Positions 19,438-30,890 of a stretch of DNA of 64,000 nt are shown here, piece after piece. Source of the stretch: Tribonema minus (lineage: Eukaryota; Sar; Xanthophyceae; Tribonematales; Tribonemataceae); the NCBI GenBank assembly GCA_017506865.1, contig JAFCMP010000513.1, positions 62,001 to 126,000 of the forward strand, given 5' to 3'. Below the pieces are notes generated by a model. It saw only the letters and a program-made list of their open reading frames with translations, made no database searches and was not told the DNA's origin. Each line of letters begins with the position of its first letter. The stretch's first letter is position 1. The position numbers were made by a program, and so were the translations under genes.

Positions 19438-19570
19438 ACCATAAAGTACGGGCAGCGTAGCGCGCCCAGTGTCAGCACTGTTAGGAAAGGGCCTGCTCTG
19501 AGGAGCATGGCCGATAGACATATCGAGCGTACATTGACACCCGGCCTCCGTCAGGGCTTTAATACGACTA
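19438..19570 (+). pseudogene. LINE family B 3' terminus, ~130 bp
   Basis: GGCAGCGTAGCGCGCCCAGTGTCAGCACTG through CCTCCGTCAGGGCTTTAATA matches the two fold-back tails at 14 kb and then diverges. This fixes the family B 3' end at or just after TTTAATA. It sits between the dispersed repeat and the duplicated minisatellite block. Confidence 0.8.
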
Positions 19571-19574
19571 TACC

Positions 19575-19830
19575 AGTACATGTAGGTGTCAAAATGCCAC
19601 GTTTGCTTTGACCACTTCACCACTTTGCGCATTTCAACACTTTGACGCATTTCAACGTTTTGACGCATTTCAAAATTGTGACGCATTTTGACGCATTTCA
19701 ACATTTTGACGCTTTGAGAAAGAATTGAAGTTGCACGTTAAGGGTTGAAGTCAGAAGTTGGACATTGAAGCTGGGAGTTGCAGATTGAAGCTGGGAGTTG
19801 GAGGTTGAGGTTGGGAGTTGGAGATTGAAG
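19575..19830. repeat. Second copy of the compound minisatellite
   Basis: Repeats 18652-19070: the AGTACATGTAGGTGTC lead, CGCATTTCAACA units, then AGTTGGAGATTGAAG units, with a shorter array. At 19828-19895 it is followed by GTAGCCGAAGGCGAC and a CACCTTTGGTGACC block that reappears inverted at 33030-33090. Confidence 0.75.
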
Positions 19831-19894
19831 CTGCGTAGCCGAAGGCGACAGCTTCGATGACACCCAAATCACCTTTGGTGACCCCCACATGTTT

Positions 19895-20190
19895 GCATTA
19901 CAAAGTGTTAAAGCCTGAGCTACAAAGTGTTACAAGTTGAAGTCTGCAAAGTGTTAACGAGGTTGCATTTCAAGCGTTAAAAAGCATCACAAAGTGTAAA
20001 AAGATTGTGTCTCAAAGAGTTCAAAAGTTTGCGTTTCAAAGTGTTTTGCGTCTCAAAGTGTTTTGCGTCTCGAAGTGTTTTGCGTCTCAAAGTGTTTTGC
20101 GTCTCGAAGTATTAAAAAATGTGCGTCTCAAGGTGTTAGAAAGTTTTCGTCTCAAAGTGCTACAAGGTCTGAGTTACAAAGTTTGCATCA
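19895..20190. repeat. Minisatellite of CTCAAAGTGTTTTGCGT-type units
   Basis: Roughly 17-bp units (TCAAAGTGTTTTGCGTCTC and degenerate forms) between about 20000 and 20170, looser before that. It is the reverse complement of the CACTTTGTGACGCAAA family at 21.5-23.1 and 32.8-33.0 kb. Open frames such as FCVSKCFASQSV are products of the repeat. Confidence 0.75.
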
Positions 20191-20279
20191 CTGTGACAAA
20201 TTAAGGTCAATGTGCCATTTTGGCACCTACATACACACCATCTCCTACCAAACAGAATATCATAACTCAGATATGGTTC

Positions 20280-20490
20280 CCTCCAAAAAGGTTTGTCATA
20301 TAGAGTGGACAGTAGGACATGGTGTCACCTGAACGAGTTTGGCTCCAGAATAAATTTCAATTAATCTAATTAATTAGCCTTTTTTAAATAGTGTCAGTAT
20401 CGTCGTCAAGCGCCGTTTGTGTGCGGCGAATGTAAAAAGTATTCTTTCAGAATCTGGCCTTCCTAGGCGGTACTCTGGGGTGAATTGTAG
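20280..20490 (-). repeat. Dispersed AT-rich repeat, copy 2 (inverted)
   Basis: Reverse complement of the family core: CTGAACGAGTTTGGCTCC, AATTAATTAG, AAATAGTGTCAGTATCGTCG, GTTTGTGTGCGGCG, then CTTCCTAGGCGGTACTCTGG. Confidence 0.85.
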
Positions 20491-21540
20491 AACACTGTTT
20501 TCCTAGGGCATTTGTATAGAATGATGCCTGTGTCACTGGAGGTCGCAGGTAGATCACACTTGCAGTAGGACATTGAAGGCCAATAGGCCAATTCACCTGT
20601 GCTGGGTGTGCAAGCTGCAGGGCATGGTACATGTGAACGATTTATTATGATTACCGTGTTCAAGTCCCTGAATGAATACAAAGACCATATTCATTGACAA
20701 GACTCCTAAGCAGTAGACACCAAATATATATGAACGCCGTGTCGAGGTGTGGCATGACACTCAAACGCGTGCAAGACATATGACCACGCCTACTAGCACC
20801 AAGAACACGTACGATCCATTAATCATTTTGAACCCACGCTTCGATAAAACTCATGTAATGGTGTGTGAAGCAGACACAATGGACGAAGGTATGCGCATGC
20901 AGCAACGTGGTTTGAATCCCCTGCTGTTGAATCATAGCGATGATGTCTTTGCCGGTGGCTATGCAAATAAAGGGTCTGGAGCGCAAGAAGAGAGTTTGTC
21001 ACGTCCAACTTTCATCCTTTAGCTGGTAATGAGGGTATTTACTCGCCGTGCGTCAGTCTTCAAGGCGACTGAAGATCAGGACTGGGCACCGTGTGTGCCA
21101 TTCTCGGTGTCATTATTTGCATGTCCTGCACTGAAGCGCCCGGACTGTCCCTCAGGGCATCTGAGTGAGGGTGCGCACTTACGTTTTCTCGCATGTGCTG
21201 CAGGTGGCCTGTGTGTATGGCCATGACAGTTTAGTGCGCGGTGCTTGGGGATGTGGAGCATGGGGTGTGCCTTCACAGGATGTGGCGCACATTTTCGCAG
21301 CAGAACCGAACGCGCGCATGGCGTCTTCCGTGACATAACATTCGCCATTGCGCCTGCAAAAGAGAGCTACGTGAAAGCGAGGCATGGTGGCAGCGCGTAC
21401 ACGGTATTCAAAGAGACACTTGCACATGATCATGATGACATGGCAACTTGTCGTTAGAGATATGAGAAGCACTTCAAAGTGTAGTTTTGTAATGCATTAC
21501 GGTTGGTGTTGATGTTAATCCTAAGCTTTTGTAACGCACT
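20490..21540. other. Spacer with weak coding-like fragments
   Basis: A plus-strand frame (20747-21022, DPLIILNPRFDKTHVMVC) and a minus-strand frame (about 21345-21060, MPRFHVALFCRRNGECYV) read slightly better than chance but have no recognisable domain, start context or splice signals. I do not call genes here. Confidence 0.25.
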
Positions 21541-21544
21541 GCAA

Positions 21545-21855
21545 ATTTTCAACACTTTGTGATGCAAACTTTCAACACTTTGTGACGCAAAAACACTCAA
21601 CACTTTGTGACGCAAGAACACTCAACACTTTGTGACGCAAACTTTCAACACTTTGTGACGCAAACTTTCAACACTTTGTGACGCAAAAACACTCAACACT
21701 TTGTGACGCAAACTACACACTTTCAAAGTGTTCTTTCAACACTTTTTGACGCAAAGTGCAAACCTTCAACACTTTGTGATGCAAACACTTGCAACACATT
21801 TGTAATACTTTGTGACGCAAACTCTTAACACTTTGTGACGCAAAGTTTTTAACAC
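21545..21855. repeat. Minisatellite of ~23-bp CAACACTTTGTGACGCAAACTTT units
   Basis: About a dozen units with deletions and substitutions. ACTTTGTGACGCAAA is the constant core. The same family resumes at 22540-22920 and 23085-23145. Confidence 0.85.
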
Positions 21856-22200
21856 AGGTTGTCTATAGATATGCAATGTACATGTATGTGTCATGTCCAT
21901 CTGTTATGGTGTGGTACACGCAACTCCAAACACCACTTTGTGAAACTTTTCAGACCCCCAGTGATGTTGTTTCTTACAGTTCACCCCGGAGTACCGCCTA
22001 GGAGGGCCAAATTTTGTAAAAATACTTTGTACAACAGCCGCACACAAACGGAGCTTGACGATGATACTGACACTATTTAAATTAGAGTAATCAATTAATA
22101 AAATTGAAAGTTATTCGCTAGCCAAACCCGGCGTCTAACATGGTGTCCTACCTCCCTCTCTATGGGACAAAACGTTTTCAGGAGGGATGCAAAACATGAG
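21856..22200 (+). repeat. Dispersed AT-rich repeat, copy 3
   Basis: Starts with GGTTGTCTATAGATATG and TGTACATGTATGTGTCATG, then CACCCCGGAGTACCGCCTAG and the CGCACACAAACGGAGC core to GGGACAAAACGTTTTCAGGA. A partial copy of its left half (22918-23070) lacks the core. Confidence 0.85.
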
Positions 22201-22284
22201 TGATGACATTCTTGTTAGTAGTAGACGGTGTGTATGTAGGTGCCTAATGACACAATTTTACTGCATCTTGACACTTTGTACTCC

Positions 22285-22520
22285 ATTGGAGAAGTTGGAG
22301 AAGTTGGAGAAGTTGGAGAAGCCGGAGAAGTTGGAGAAGTTGGAGAAGTTGCAGAAGTTGCAAAAGTTGCAGAAGTTGCAGAAGTTGCAGAAGTTGGAGA
22401 AGCCGGAGAAGTTGGAGAAGTTGCAGAAGTTGCAGAAGTTGCAAAAGTTGCAGAAGTTGCAGAAGTTGCAGAAGTTGGAGAAGTTGGAAAAGTTGGAGAA
22501 GTTGGAGAAGTTGGAGAAGA
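22285..22520. repeat. 9-bp minisatellite (TTGGAGAAG / TTGCAGAAG), about 26 units
   Basis: Uninterrupted 9-bp periodicity with three unit variants (TTGGAGAAG, TTGCAGAAG, CCGGAGAAG) in a pattern that shows a larger duplication (the GGA-GGA-CCGGA block appears twice). All six frames are open because the unit is divisible by 3 and lacks stops. This produces false proteins such as VGEVGEVGE. Confidence 0.9.
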
Positions 22521-22539
22521 TATATGTACAAACTGATAA

Positions 22540-23150
22540 CACTCTGTGACGCAAACACTTTGTAACGGCAACACTTTGTAACGCAAACCGCAAACTTTCA
22601 ACACTTAGTGACGCAAACACTTTGAAACAGCAACACTCAAACTGCAAACTTTCAACACTTTGTGACGCAAGCACTTCGTAACGCAAACTGCAAACTTTCA
22701 ACACTTTGTGACGCAAACTTTCAACACTTTGTGACGCAAACTTTCAACACTTTGTGAAGCAAAAACACTCTTTGTGACGCAAACTGCAAACTTTCAACAC
22801 TTTGTGACGCAAACACTTTCAACATATCTGCAACACTTTGTGACGCAAACACTTTCAACATATCTGTAACACTTTGTGACGCAAACTTTTAACACTTTGT
22901 GACGCAAAGTTTTCAACACAGGTTGTCTATAGATATGACAATGTACATGTATGTGTCATGTCCATCTGTTATGGTGTGGTACACGCAACTCCAAACACCA
23001 CTTTGTGAAACTTGTCATACCCCCAGTGATGTTGTTTCTACAGTCCACCCCGGAGTACTGCCTAGGAGGGCCAGAACTGCAAACAGTTTGTAACACTTTG
23101 TCACGCAAACTTTTAACACTTTGTGACGCAAAGTTTTCAACACAGGTTGT
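22540..23150. repeat. CACTTTGTGACGCAAA minisatellite, second and third blocks with partial dispersed repeat
   Basis: ACTTTGTGACGCAAA units at 22540-22915 and 23085-23140, separated by a partial copy of the dispersed repeat (GGTTGTCTATAGATATG ... GTACTGCCTAGGAGGGCC). A third GGTTGTCTATAG follows at 23144. The arrangement suggests the repeat plus array was duplicated as a block. Confidence 0.8.
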
Positions 23151-23329
23151 CTATAGATATGACAATGTACATGATTGATAGAGCATGCACATTGGCCTGA
23201 CAGCTGGTCTTCTGCCGGGTTGTCATTTGTTCGTGCCTTGTAACCATACTTTACAAAACAGGGATGAAGATGCACCTTACTACCATCAATCGTGAACTCG
23301 TTTGCTGTCTGTGCCACACTACATGTGCC

Positions 23330-24660
23330 TTCAACCGCTGGTTTCACTTACGCTGGCCTTTCGATCGGTATTTGTTGATTTCGAAAGGGCGAAATGGCGA
23401 ATCGGTGAAATGGCAGTCAGGAAGCAAGCTGCAATCAGGCAAGCTGTGGTCTACTAAAGCGAGGTAATATTTGCTGTGTGTGGTGGTGCATTCGTTTGCT
23501 GAGCCGTAGTGTTGCCTTCAACCGCTGGCTTTAACTCCACCAGCTGTTGTGTCGGCGATTTATAATTTGCGAAAGGGCAAAAAGGCGAATAGGTACAATG
23601 GCGGGACAGGGAGCCGAGGCGCACTCAGGCAAGCTGTGTGTACATCGAAGCGAGGTATTATTTGCTGTGCTCGTTTGCTGCCTATGCTGTTTATGCGACT
23701 CTGCTGCAACCGCTGCCTTCAACTACGCCGGCCTTTCGATCGGTATCTGTTTATTGCGAGAGGGCGAAATGGCATAAGGTAAATGCCAGTCTGGGAGCTC
23801 TGGGAGCAAGCTGCAATCAGGCAACCTGTGGTCTACTAAAGCAAGGTATTATTTGCTGTGCTCGTTTGCTGCCTATGCCGTTCATGCGACTCTGCTGCAA
23901 CCGCAGATATATTCAACTGCGCCGGCCATCGGGCTTTTCGATCGGTGATTGTTGATCGCGAAATGTATTTGCGAAAAGGTAAAACGGCGATTGGATATCG
24001 AGGTGCACTCAGGCAAGCTGTGTGTCCCTTGAAGCATGTTGTGCGTTCGTTTGCTGAATCTGTGTCATCGCTGTGCCAATTGCTTCAACAGCAGCAGGCT
24101 TCAACTGCGCCGGCCTTTCGATCGGTGATTGTAAATAGCGAAAGGGCGAAATGGTAAAATGGCGATGAGGGAGCCGAGGCGCACTCGGGCAAGCTGTGTA
24201 TAAGTTGTAAGAGGGACAAGAGGCTGTGCCATGTCCAAACATTGCTAGACGCTGCTGCTTGCTGTACTTGGTCGTGAGCTCTGTGCCAGAGTGCATGTGC
24301 CTTCACTCGGTGGCTTCAACTACGCCGGCCTACGGGCCTTTCGATCGGTGATTGAAAATAGCGAAAGGGCGAAAGGGCGAAAATGGATCAGGGAGCCGAG
24401 GCGCACTCAGGCAAGCTGTGCATAAGCTGTGTGAGGGACAAGTCACTGCCACATCCAAATATTGTGAGATGTTGCTGCTTGCTGTATGGTAGTGAGATCG
24501 TTTGCTGAATCTGTGCCATCCCTGTGCCTGCAGCAGCAGGCTTCAACTACGCCGGCCTTTCGATCTTTGATTGTAAATAGCGAAAGGGCCAAATGGCGAA
24601 AAGGTAAAATGGCGATCAGGGAGCCGAACCGCACTTAGGCAAGCTGTGTGTCTGTTGAAG
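23330..24660. repeat. ~200-bp tandem array A
   Basis: About seven diverged units, each containing TTCAACTACGCCGGCCTTTC, GATCGGTAATTGTAAATAGC, GAAAGGGCGAAATGGCGA and a GAGGCGCACTCAGGCAAGCT segment. Some units also carry CAAACATTGCGAGATGCTGC. The family recurs as array B at 30890-31745. Short open frames across it repeat the same peptide (FNYAGLSIG) and are not genes. Confidence 0.85.
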
Positions 24661-24739
24661 CAGTGATTTATGGCGTGCTTGTTGGTTGCTTGAGGTGCGC
24701 ACTAGAAAAACCAACTAGAAGAAACCTCAAATTGATCAC

Positions 24740-25530
24740 AACCAAGAAGCTTTAAATATTGACATTCGCTCACAATCACATCGCCCCTGTGCATAAGCTG
24801 TGCGAGGGACAAGTGGCTCTGCCACGTCCAAACATTGCGAGATACACCCGCCACGGACAGGAATTCGCTCATAATGCCAAACGGACCTGCCAATGTTTAA
24901 GTCCACCCTGCCCCTTCCATCCAGAGTGAATTGCCTCGTGTAGAATATAATGCAGACCTTGCTTGCCAGCATGTTGCAAAGGTCCCGGAGAAATTCAGGG
25001 TTCTCGGTTCCTCGCACTAGCTATATGACGAGCCTGTGCTTTGCAGGGAAGTGCAAAGTCCACTTGTCGCCAGCAATATCACCTGGAGTGAAGTCATCTG
25101 GAGTCACTGCAGCAATGAAGGCCCTATGTGTAGTAGCAGAGGCTTCTTCGCGCGCCCTCTTCAAGCACATGTGTGCAGCGTCTTGCAAGGCTTGCAAGCG
25201 GCTCTCCTCTGCCTCACGCACCTTTACAGTGAGTGCCGCAGCTTCCATCGCTGCTATGGCCTCTACACGCTTCTGTTCTGCCGCTGCTTGCGCCCTTTGT
25301 CTAGCCATATGTGCTGCGGCCTCTTCCGCTGCCTTGCGTCGCGCCTCTGCCAGCCGCCGTTGTGTCCGGTAGCACGTCGTGCACTGCGTGTGCCATTCTT
25401 CTTTCACTGTGCGTGTGCATGTACGACACTCAGGCTTCGGCTTGCTTCGCGCTTGCTTTGTGGAGCATGCATCCTTGGTGTACGGTACATCATTTTCACA
25501 TGACGACGACTGACTGTCACATCACGCCAA
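24740..25530 (-). pseudogene. C4 zinc-knuckle and coiled-coil protein, broken by one TAG
   Basis: Minus-strand frame from about 25525 (SQSSSCENDVPYTKDACS). It contains PECRTCTRTVKEEWHTQCTTC, a CxxC...CxxC zinc-binding pair, followed by a long Ala/Glu/Arg helix (RRLAEARRKAAEEAAAH) and FTPGDIAGDKWTLHFPAKHR. At about 25021 a TAG follows LVI. The same frame then continues coherently for ~90 residues (LVRGTENPEFLRDLCNMLAS...VDLNIGRSVWHYERI). The codon could derive from CAG or TGG by one change. An intron (GTGATATT...CATATAG, ~62 nt) would also bypass it but would remove good coding sequence. Function unknown. Confidence 0.45.
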
Positions 25531-25621
25531 CTCACTGTCGCTATGGTCAGCGGCACATGCGCTGGATAAATTCAGCATGGCATTGCATTCAAGCATTGCA
25601 GCACACAATCAGGCATGTTTG

Positions 25622-25637
25622 GCTTAGGGTTAGGGTG
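25622..25637. repeat. Short interstitial telomere-like sequence
   Basis: TTAGGGTTAGGG, two units. Similar two- to three-unit stretches occur at about 48070 and 61972. They are too short to mark a telomere. Confidence 0.5.
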
Positions 25638-25959
25638 TTGGGAAATGGGACTTGCACACCGCGCTCCAAAGCATCATGCAATGGCAGCAAGAGCCCAGAC
25701 ACAACCCATGTTGTCGTGCGTACAAAGAAGTGTATGTGATTAGGTTGCTGCAGGCACACCGTGCCATGACCGTTGCAAATGTAACTGCAGAACAGCTACT
25801 ACCCGCCCAGTACGTCATTACGCACCGTGAATCTGCCAAGTGATGTAACTTGCACACAAGTGATGTAACCTGCACACACTGTGGCTACGAACAATCACTG
25901 ACAACTCATCCATATTCCATGGCAACAAGGGTTAGGATCAGCCCTAGCCACAATTGACA

Positions 25960-26180
25960 CTATTGACGCAATGAACGCAAAGCCCACAAGTGGCGAGTGG
26001 GACGCATAAGACACACTAGACACATGTAAAACACAAGACACACTAGCAACACTAGACAAGCTAGAAACGCTAGGACACACTAGACACATGTAAAGCTTAA
26101 GACAGACTGGCAACACTAGACAAGCCAGAAACGCTAGGACACACCGACACAACAGACACAGTTGACACATTTGACGCAAG
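25960..26180. repeat. Tandem duplication rich in GACACACTAGACAC
   Basis: Two ~75-bp units containing ACACTAGACACATGTAAA, GCAACACTAGACAAGC and AGAAACGCTAGGACACA, with flanking degenerate GACACA sequence. Confidence 0.75.
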
Positions 26181-26489
26181 CAAAAACAATGCAATATGCC
26201 GACACTCTGTACACCTGTGCAAACGCGAGTGTCAATTGAACCTATTGATTCTTGTTGATGCCGAGACAGGACGCATGCACTGGAGTCTCTTGATGCTGGG
26301 CAGCATTGATCACATGCACATGACAGAATCACTGCTTTCCATTTACAAGAAATGTATGTACTACATCACGCGATGCTATGTGTGCTCTGTCACCGCGTGT
26401 GTCCTAGGATACTGGACTGCCTGTTGGGCATTGGAGATTGAAGTTGGGTGTTCGAGAATTGAAGTTGCATTGGAGATTGGAGAATTGAC

Positions 26490-26965
26490 GGCAACGCGGG
26501 CAAAGGGGTGGGCTTCGCCCGGGTCGCGAAGCGACCCCGCACGACACACGCCATGCCCTACTGTCCTGAAGCGGTACATGCGCAGGCATACAAAACACTT
26601 ACTGGACATCGAAACATTGCCTAGTACCTTTGGTGGCTACAGATGGTTTCAGAGTGCACCCTAGGAAGGCCAGATTCTGAAAAAATACTTTTTACATCCG
26701 CCGCACACAAACGGAGCTTGACGACGATACTGACACTATTTAAATTAGGCTAATTAATTAATTTTAATTAATTAAATTGAAATTTATTCTCGAGCCAAAC
26801 CCGTTCAGGTAACACCATGTTCTACTGCTCTCTCTATACGACTAAAAAAAATTAATTAATTTTAATTGATGTAATTGAAATTTATTCGCGAGCCAAACCC
26901 GTTCAGGGAACACCATGTCCTACTGTCCACTCTATATGGCAAAACATTTCTGGGAGGGAACCAAA
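26490..26965 (+). repeat. Dispersed AT-rich repeat, copy 4 with an extra tail
   Basis: Begins with a pair of GC-rich micro-hairpins (26510-26537), then CATGCCCTACTGTCCTGAAG and the CGCACACAAACGGAGC core near 26703. The distal part (AATTAATTTTAATTGATGTA, GCCAAACCCGTTCAG, GGCAAAACATTTCTGG) is present twice, ending about 26830 and 26965. Confidence 0.85.
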
Positions 26966-27154
26966 CTTGAATGGTTACATTCTTGATTGTAACATTGATA
27001 ATGTATGTAGGTGCCGAAATGACACACTACTGCATCTTGCCACTTTGTAGTGCATTGGAGATTGAAGGTGGGCATTGGAGATTGAAGTTGGGTGTTGGAG
27101 ACTGAAGTTGGGCATTCCAACACTCTAACACTTTTGAAGCCTATGGTAACACTT

Positions 27155-27547
27155 TGCACATTTCATGCCCTACTGTCCTGAAGCAGTACACGCGCAGTCA
27201 TACAACACTTATTGGATGTAGAAACATTTTTATGCCTACATACGTTATTTGCTACAGGTTGCCCCAGAGTACCGCCTAGGAAGGCCAGAATCTGATAAAA
27301 TACTTTCTACATTCGCCGCACACAAACGGTGCTTGACGACGATACTGACACTATTTAAATTGGGCTGATTAATTAACATAATTGAAATTTATTCTGGAGT
27401 CAAACTCGTTCAGGTAACATGATGTTCCACCATCATCTCTATATGGCAAAACGTTTTCAGGAGGGGATCACATTGAAAGTTATGTCTGATGCAAGAGCAA
27501 GCACAAACAAACAGGAGGAGCATAATGTCAAGACAGATGTACATGTT
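27155..27547 (+). repeat. Dispersed AT-rich repeat, copy 5, left part (interrupted by hAT)
   Basis: Family core near 27317, then CAAAACGTTTTCAGGAGGGG and GATGCAAGAGCAAGCACA up to TGTACATGTT at 27538-27547, where the hAT element begins. The copy resumes at 30538 (TGTAACATGTTACAAAAGTG). The uninterrupted sister is at 33100-33640. Confidence 0.9.
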
Positions 27548-30537
27548 TAGGGTTGGCAAATCCGTATTCCGTACATGATACGTATATCCGTATATCCGTA
27601 CTAAATAACCGTATCTGAGATTTCAGCTGGAAAAATCCGTATTTTGCCGTATATTGGCCTCTTTCCTGCTATGGATCGACCTCAAATCGCACCAAACATC
27701 GCGCTGCGGCTGCAGCAACAGCCAGAAACCATTTGCCGCTGTTTCTGACAGTGGCATCAACCGTTAAGGGTTCAAAATGTTGGCGCCAAGGCCTGCTGAG
27801 CGCACCTCAAGACAACAAGGCCGCAGCCCAGCGCAATGGACAGCGATAATCATGATCCGGGGCCTGACTTGGCCAAGCAGGCTCGCGCATGCTATGCCAA
27901 GTTTAAGAACTTGAAACTCAAAGGCAAAGCCCACTGGCACTGGTGGGGAGCTTTCGAGGTCCTGCTAGAAGGTCACGAGGTTTTCTTGACCTGCCTGCGC
28001 TGCGATGCCAAGCTGAGAAACACCAATCTTTCTCGTGCGAGTAGCCATCCAGAAAGCAAGGCGTGCATCAGAGCTACTGCTGCTTCAACAACGGCCGCAG
28101 AGGCAGCAGCTACAGCAGCAGCTGCCGCTGCTGCTGCTGCAGTTGAGGAGGACCCAGAAGTGCTGGTGCTGGGCAAGCGCCAGCGCATCACCGCAGCAGA
28201 CTACATGGCTACAGCTGGCCAGATTACTAAGGCAAGAGAGAGCCTCGCCAGATTCTTTTTCAAGGGGGGTGTCGCCTTCAACCTGATCGAGCAAGAAGAC
28301 TTGGTGGCGTCTTTTGCTGCTCTTGGCATTACCCTGCCCAACCGCAAGGCCCTCGCTGGCAAGCTACTGGAGGCAGAGTACGAGCGCGCCAGCTCTAAAT
28401 GTGTGGGAGGCAATCGACAAGCAGCCTCTCATTCAGCTTGCACCGGATGGGTGGAAGCGTAGCCATTGCGGGGAGGGCACGCCACTGGTCAACCTGATGG
28501 TGCTGCTGCCGAAGGGCGGCTCCCACTTTGTGAAAGCGGAGCCAGCACGCGGTGTCTCAGACTGCAAGAATGCGGCGTGGATCACAGAGCAGCACCTACG
28601 GTGGGCAGAGGAGGTGACAAAAGGGGACCTGAGCAGGATGCTCGGCATGGTTATGGACAACACCAAGGTACGAGCTCATGGCCTGCGTAAATCACTTGAC
28701 TTGAGTAAGCAAGCCACATGATTTTCTTTGCCTGAGAAATGCTACTCGTTTTGCAGCTGGCTCTGTCCGCCTGTGGCGTGGAATGCTCACTTGATTGGCA
28801 ATTGCTTGCATAACACAAGAGCCTGAGTTCCTGCTCAATCGACGACATGACCTTTTGAGTGCTTGTTCAAGAGCTAAAATGCACTCATGCCATGCTCAGA
28901 ACAATGTCACACAGCACTCCTGCATCATCCAGCCTTTCACTGCAGTTGTTGATGATTATACTGGGGATTGCCAGCTTTGATAGATGTGCAACTTGCTCAT
29001 GTGCAATTGTTCTGTTTTTGCCTTGTTGTTTCAGGCCAACAGAAACGCGTTGGAGCAGATGAAGGCAAAGCACCCAGGTTGGCTGCTGCTGGGATGCCAG
29101 GCGCACGCATTTGCACTGCTCATCAAGGACCTGTACGGCGAGAAGACAAAGCGCTGCGCCTGGAGCCACAAGGTATACGCAGTGGCGCTGATCATGTCCA
29201 ACACCATCAGCAGCTGCAAGACAGTGCATGCAGAGTTGAGGAAGCAGCAAATGTCGAGGTATGGCAGCGTCAAGCAGGTTCGCACCAACTGCCCAACCCG
29301 CTTTGCCGTTCTCCACTTCATCTGCTGCGACCTCATTGAGTCCGAGGACGCCATCAGGCAAATGGTTGGTTCTCGCGACTGGACCGAGGTCTCTGAGGGC
29401 AGCAAGAACGCAGACGCATTTGCTGACGCTGTGAGGGGCGTGCCGGCGCGTGGCAGCAGGCGTGCTTACCACTTCTTTGACGATGCTGCAGCGCTTGTCA
29501 AAGTTGTGCAGCCCATCTCTGATGCCATTCACCAGCTTGAGAGTGATCAGCCACTGCTCAGCCAGATGCTCCCCATATGGAAGCAGCTGCTTGCGCATGC
29601 AGCAGCGTTTGACAACCATGACGACAATGCCCACCTCACACCGGTGCTACCGCTTTTTGAGCGGCGTTACGAGATTCACCGCGACAAGTCATGGCCTGCT
29701 GCCTTTGTGTTGGACCCAGTCCATGCTTATGTTGAGGACAGTCAGTGGTTCATGCCTTTCAACAAGCTCAATAGCATGGAGCTCAAGGCAGTCAAGGAGT
29801 GCTGCATTAAGTTGTGGAGGGAGCGTAATGCAGAGCAGATCAAGTCGGAGCTTACTAAGCTGCAGCTGGCGCCGCTGCCAGAAACCATGGCGGATGCGCT
29901 CCCTACGCTGACCGCACGCACGATTGTGACCAAGGGTAAAAGCGTCAAGGTCAAGCTAGCAGACAGCATCATGCGTCGCGGGAGGTGGCAGACGGTCGGC
30001 AGAACCGAGTTTCCGCACTTGTCTAAGGTAGCAGTGCGGCTGCTGTCGTTTCATGTCACCGCTTGTGCCTCGGAGCGCAACTGGTCGCTTTGGGGCAAGG
30101 TGTACCCCAAATGCAGGAGCAGGCTTGCAATTGAGCGGGGTGGCAAGCTCGTGTTCATCAAGGGGAATAGCAAGGCGCTTGAAGGCAAGGCAGATGATGA
30201 GGTGATGCTTAGCTTGATGGAGGGTGACGACGACGAGCAGTAAGTCAGATGTGTGGCAGACGCGTACGGAAGGGGCTTAGTTTAGCAAAATAAACAATGC
30301 ACCACATGCAGAGCATATACTGTCCGTGTTGGTTTAAGTGTCATTGCTGCCTTAGAGTGCATGTGGCTCACTGCATGTGCCGTTGAACTCCCATTGAAGT
30401 TTGACTTGAAGAAGTGCCTGTATAGCGCAACTGCATTTGTCATGTACGGAAATATACTAGTGTATACGCCATATACACGTATGTACGGGTGTTTTGGGCG
30501 TCCATGGGTTTACAATATCCGGATTCTGCCAACCCTA
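27548..30537 (+). mobile_element. hAT-superfamily DNA transposon
   Basis: About 3.0 kb. The ends are imperfect inverted repeats: TAGGGTTGGCAAATCCG on the left and the complement of TAGGGTTGGCAGAATCCG on the right. The left subterminal region has repeated ATCCGTAT motifs. It is flanked by near-identical TGTACATGTT (27538-27547) and TGTAACATGTT (30538-30548). The exact 8-bp duplication is blurred by a one-base difference. The sister repeat at 33488-33497 has the uninterrupted sequence TGTACATGTTACAAAAGTGG, an empty site that fixes the insertion. It carries one transposase gene. Confidence 0.9.
27836..30243 (+). CDS. hAT transposase
   Basis: ATG 27836 (GCGCAATGGAC). Exon 1 has a BED-like zinc finger (CLRCDAKLRNTNLSRASSH, then C), a poly-Ala tract and the first part of the transposase fold. 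A one-base shift at about 28400 changes frame between YERASS and VWEAIDKQPLIQLAPDGWK. An intron at 28669-29034 (GTACGA / GTTTCAG) joins VMDNTK to ANRNALEQMKAKHPG in phase. CQAHAFALLIKDL is the hAT C..H.L.L...D block. The C-terminus FPHLSKVAVRLLSFHVTACA, SERNWSLWGKV and RSRLAIERGGKLVFI is the hATC dimerisation domain, ending TAA 30241-30243. If the shift at 28400 is real, the element cannot move on its own. Confidence 0.9.
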
Positions 30538-30890
30538 TGTAACATGTTACAAAAGTGGATCACTAGGCAGTATTGCATGTGGTATGCATGATGTAGAGTG
30601 TGCACATTGCATCAGCGATATGTCCAACAAAGGCCATGGAGTGGAGTGCTGTTTACGCGAAACAACACAATTCAAGCACTTTGCACACTTGGACAACATC
30701 AGCAGCAGAAAACATTTTAGATATGAATAGGACATGATTTGTATGTACATGGCACAAGTGGCCCGTGCACTCTCTTGCGCGAGGAACGTTTGGATTGTGC
30801 TTGACGCAGGCGGCGTTCAACTCGTATGCATTGCCTTGTTGAACTTTGAAGTAAAGGGGTCCAGGCGGCCACCTTGATGTCGCACTGTGT
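30538..30890 (+). repeat. Dispersed repeat copy 5, right part
   Basis: TGTTACAAAAGTGGATCACT, then AGGCAGTATTGCATGTGG, also found at 33491-33535. Similarity fades after ~30720. No gene follows before the ~200-bp array. Confidence 0.75.

Noticed and set aside
22240..22716. VGE/LQKLEK/FSNFCN repeat proteins
   Set aside because: All arise from a stop-free 9-bp minisatellite open in every frame.
21545..23145. CRISPR-like array (regular ~23-bp units)
   Set aside because: Units are contiguous and degenerate with no unique spacers, there are no cas genes, and the context is eukaryotic.
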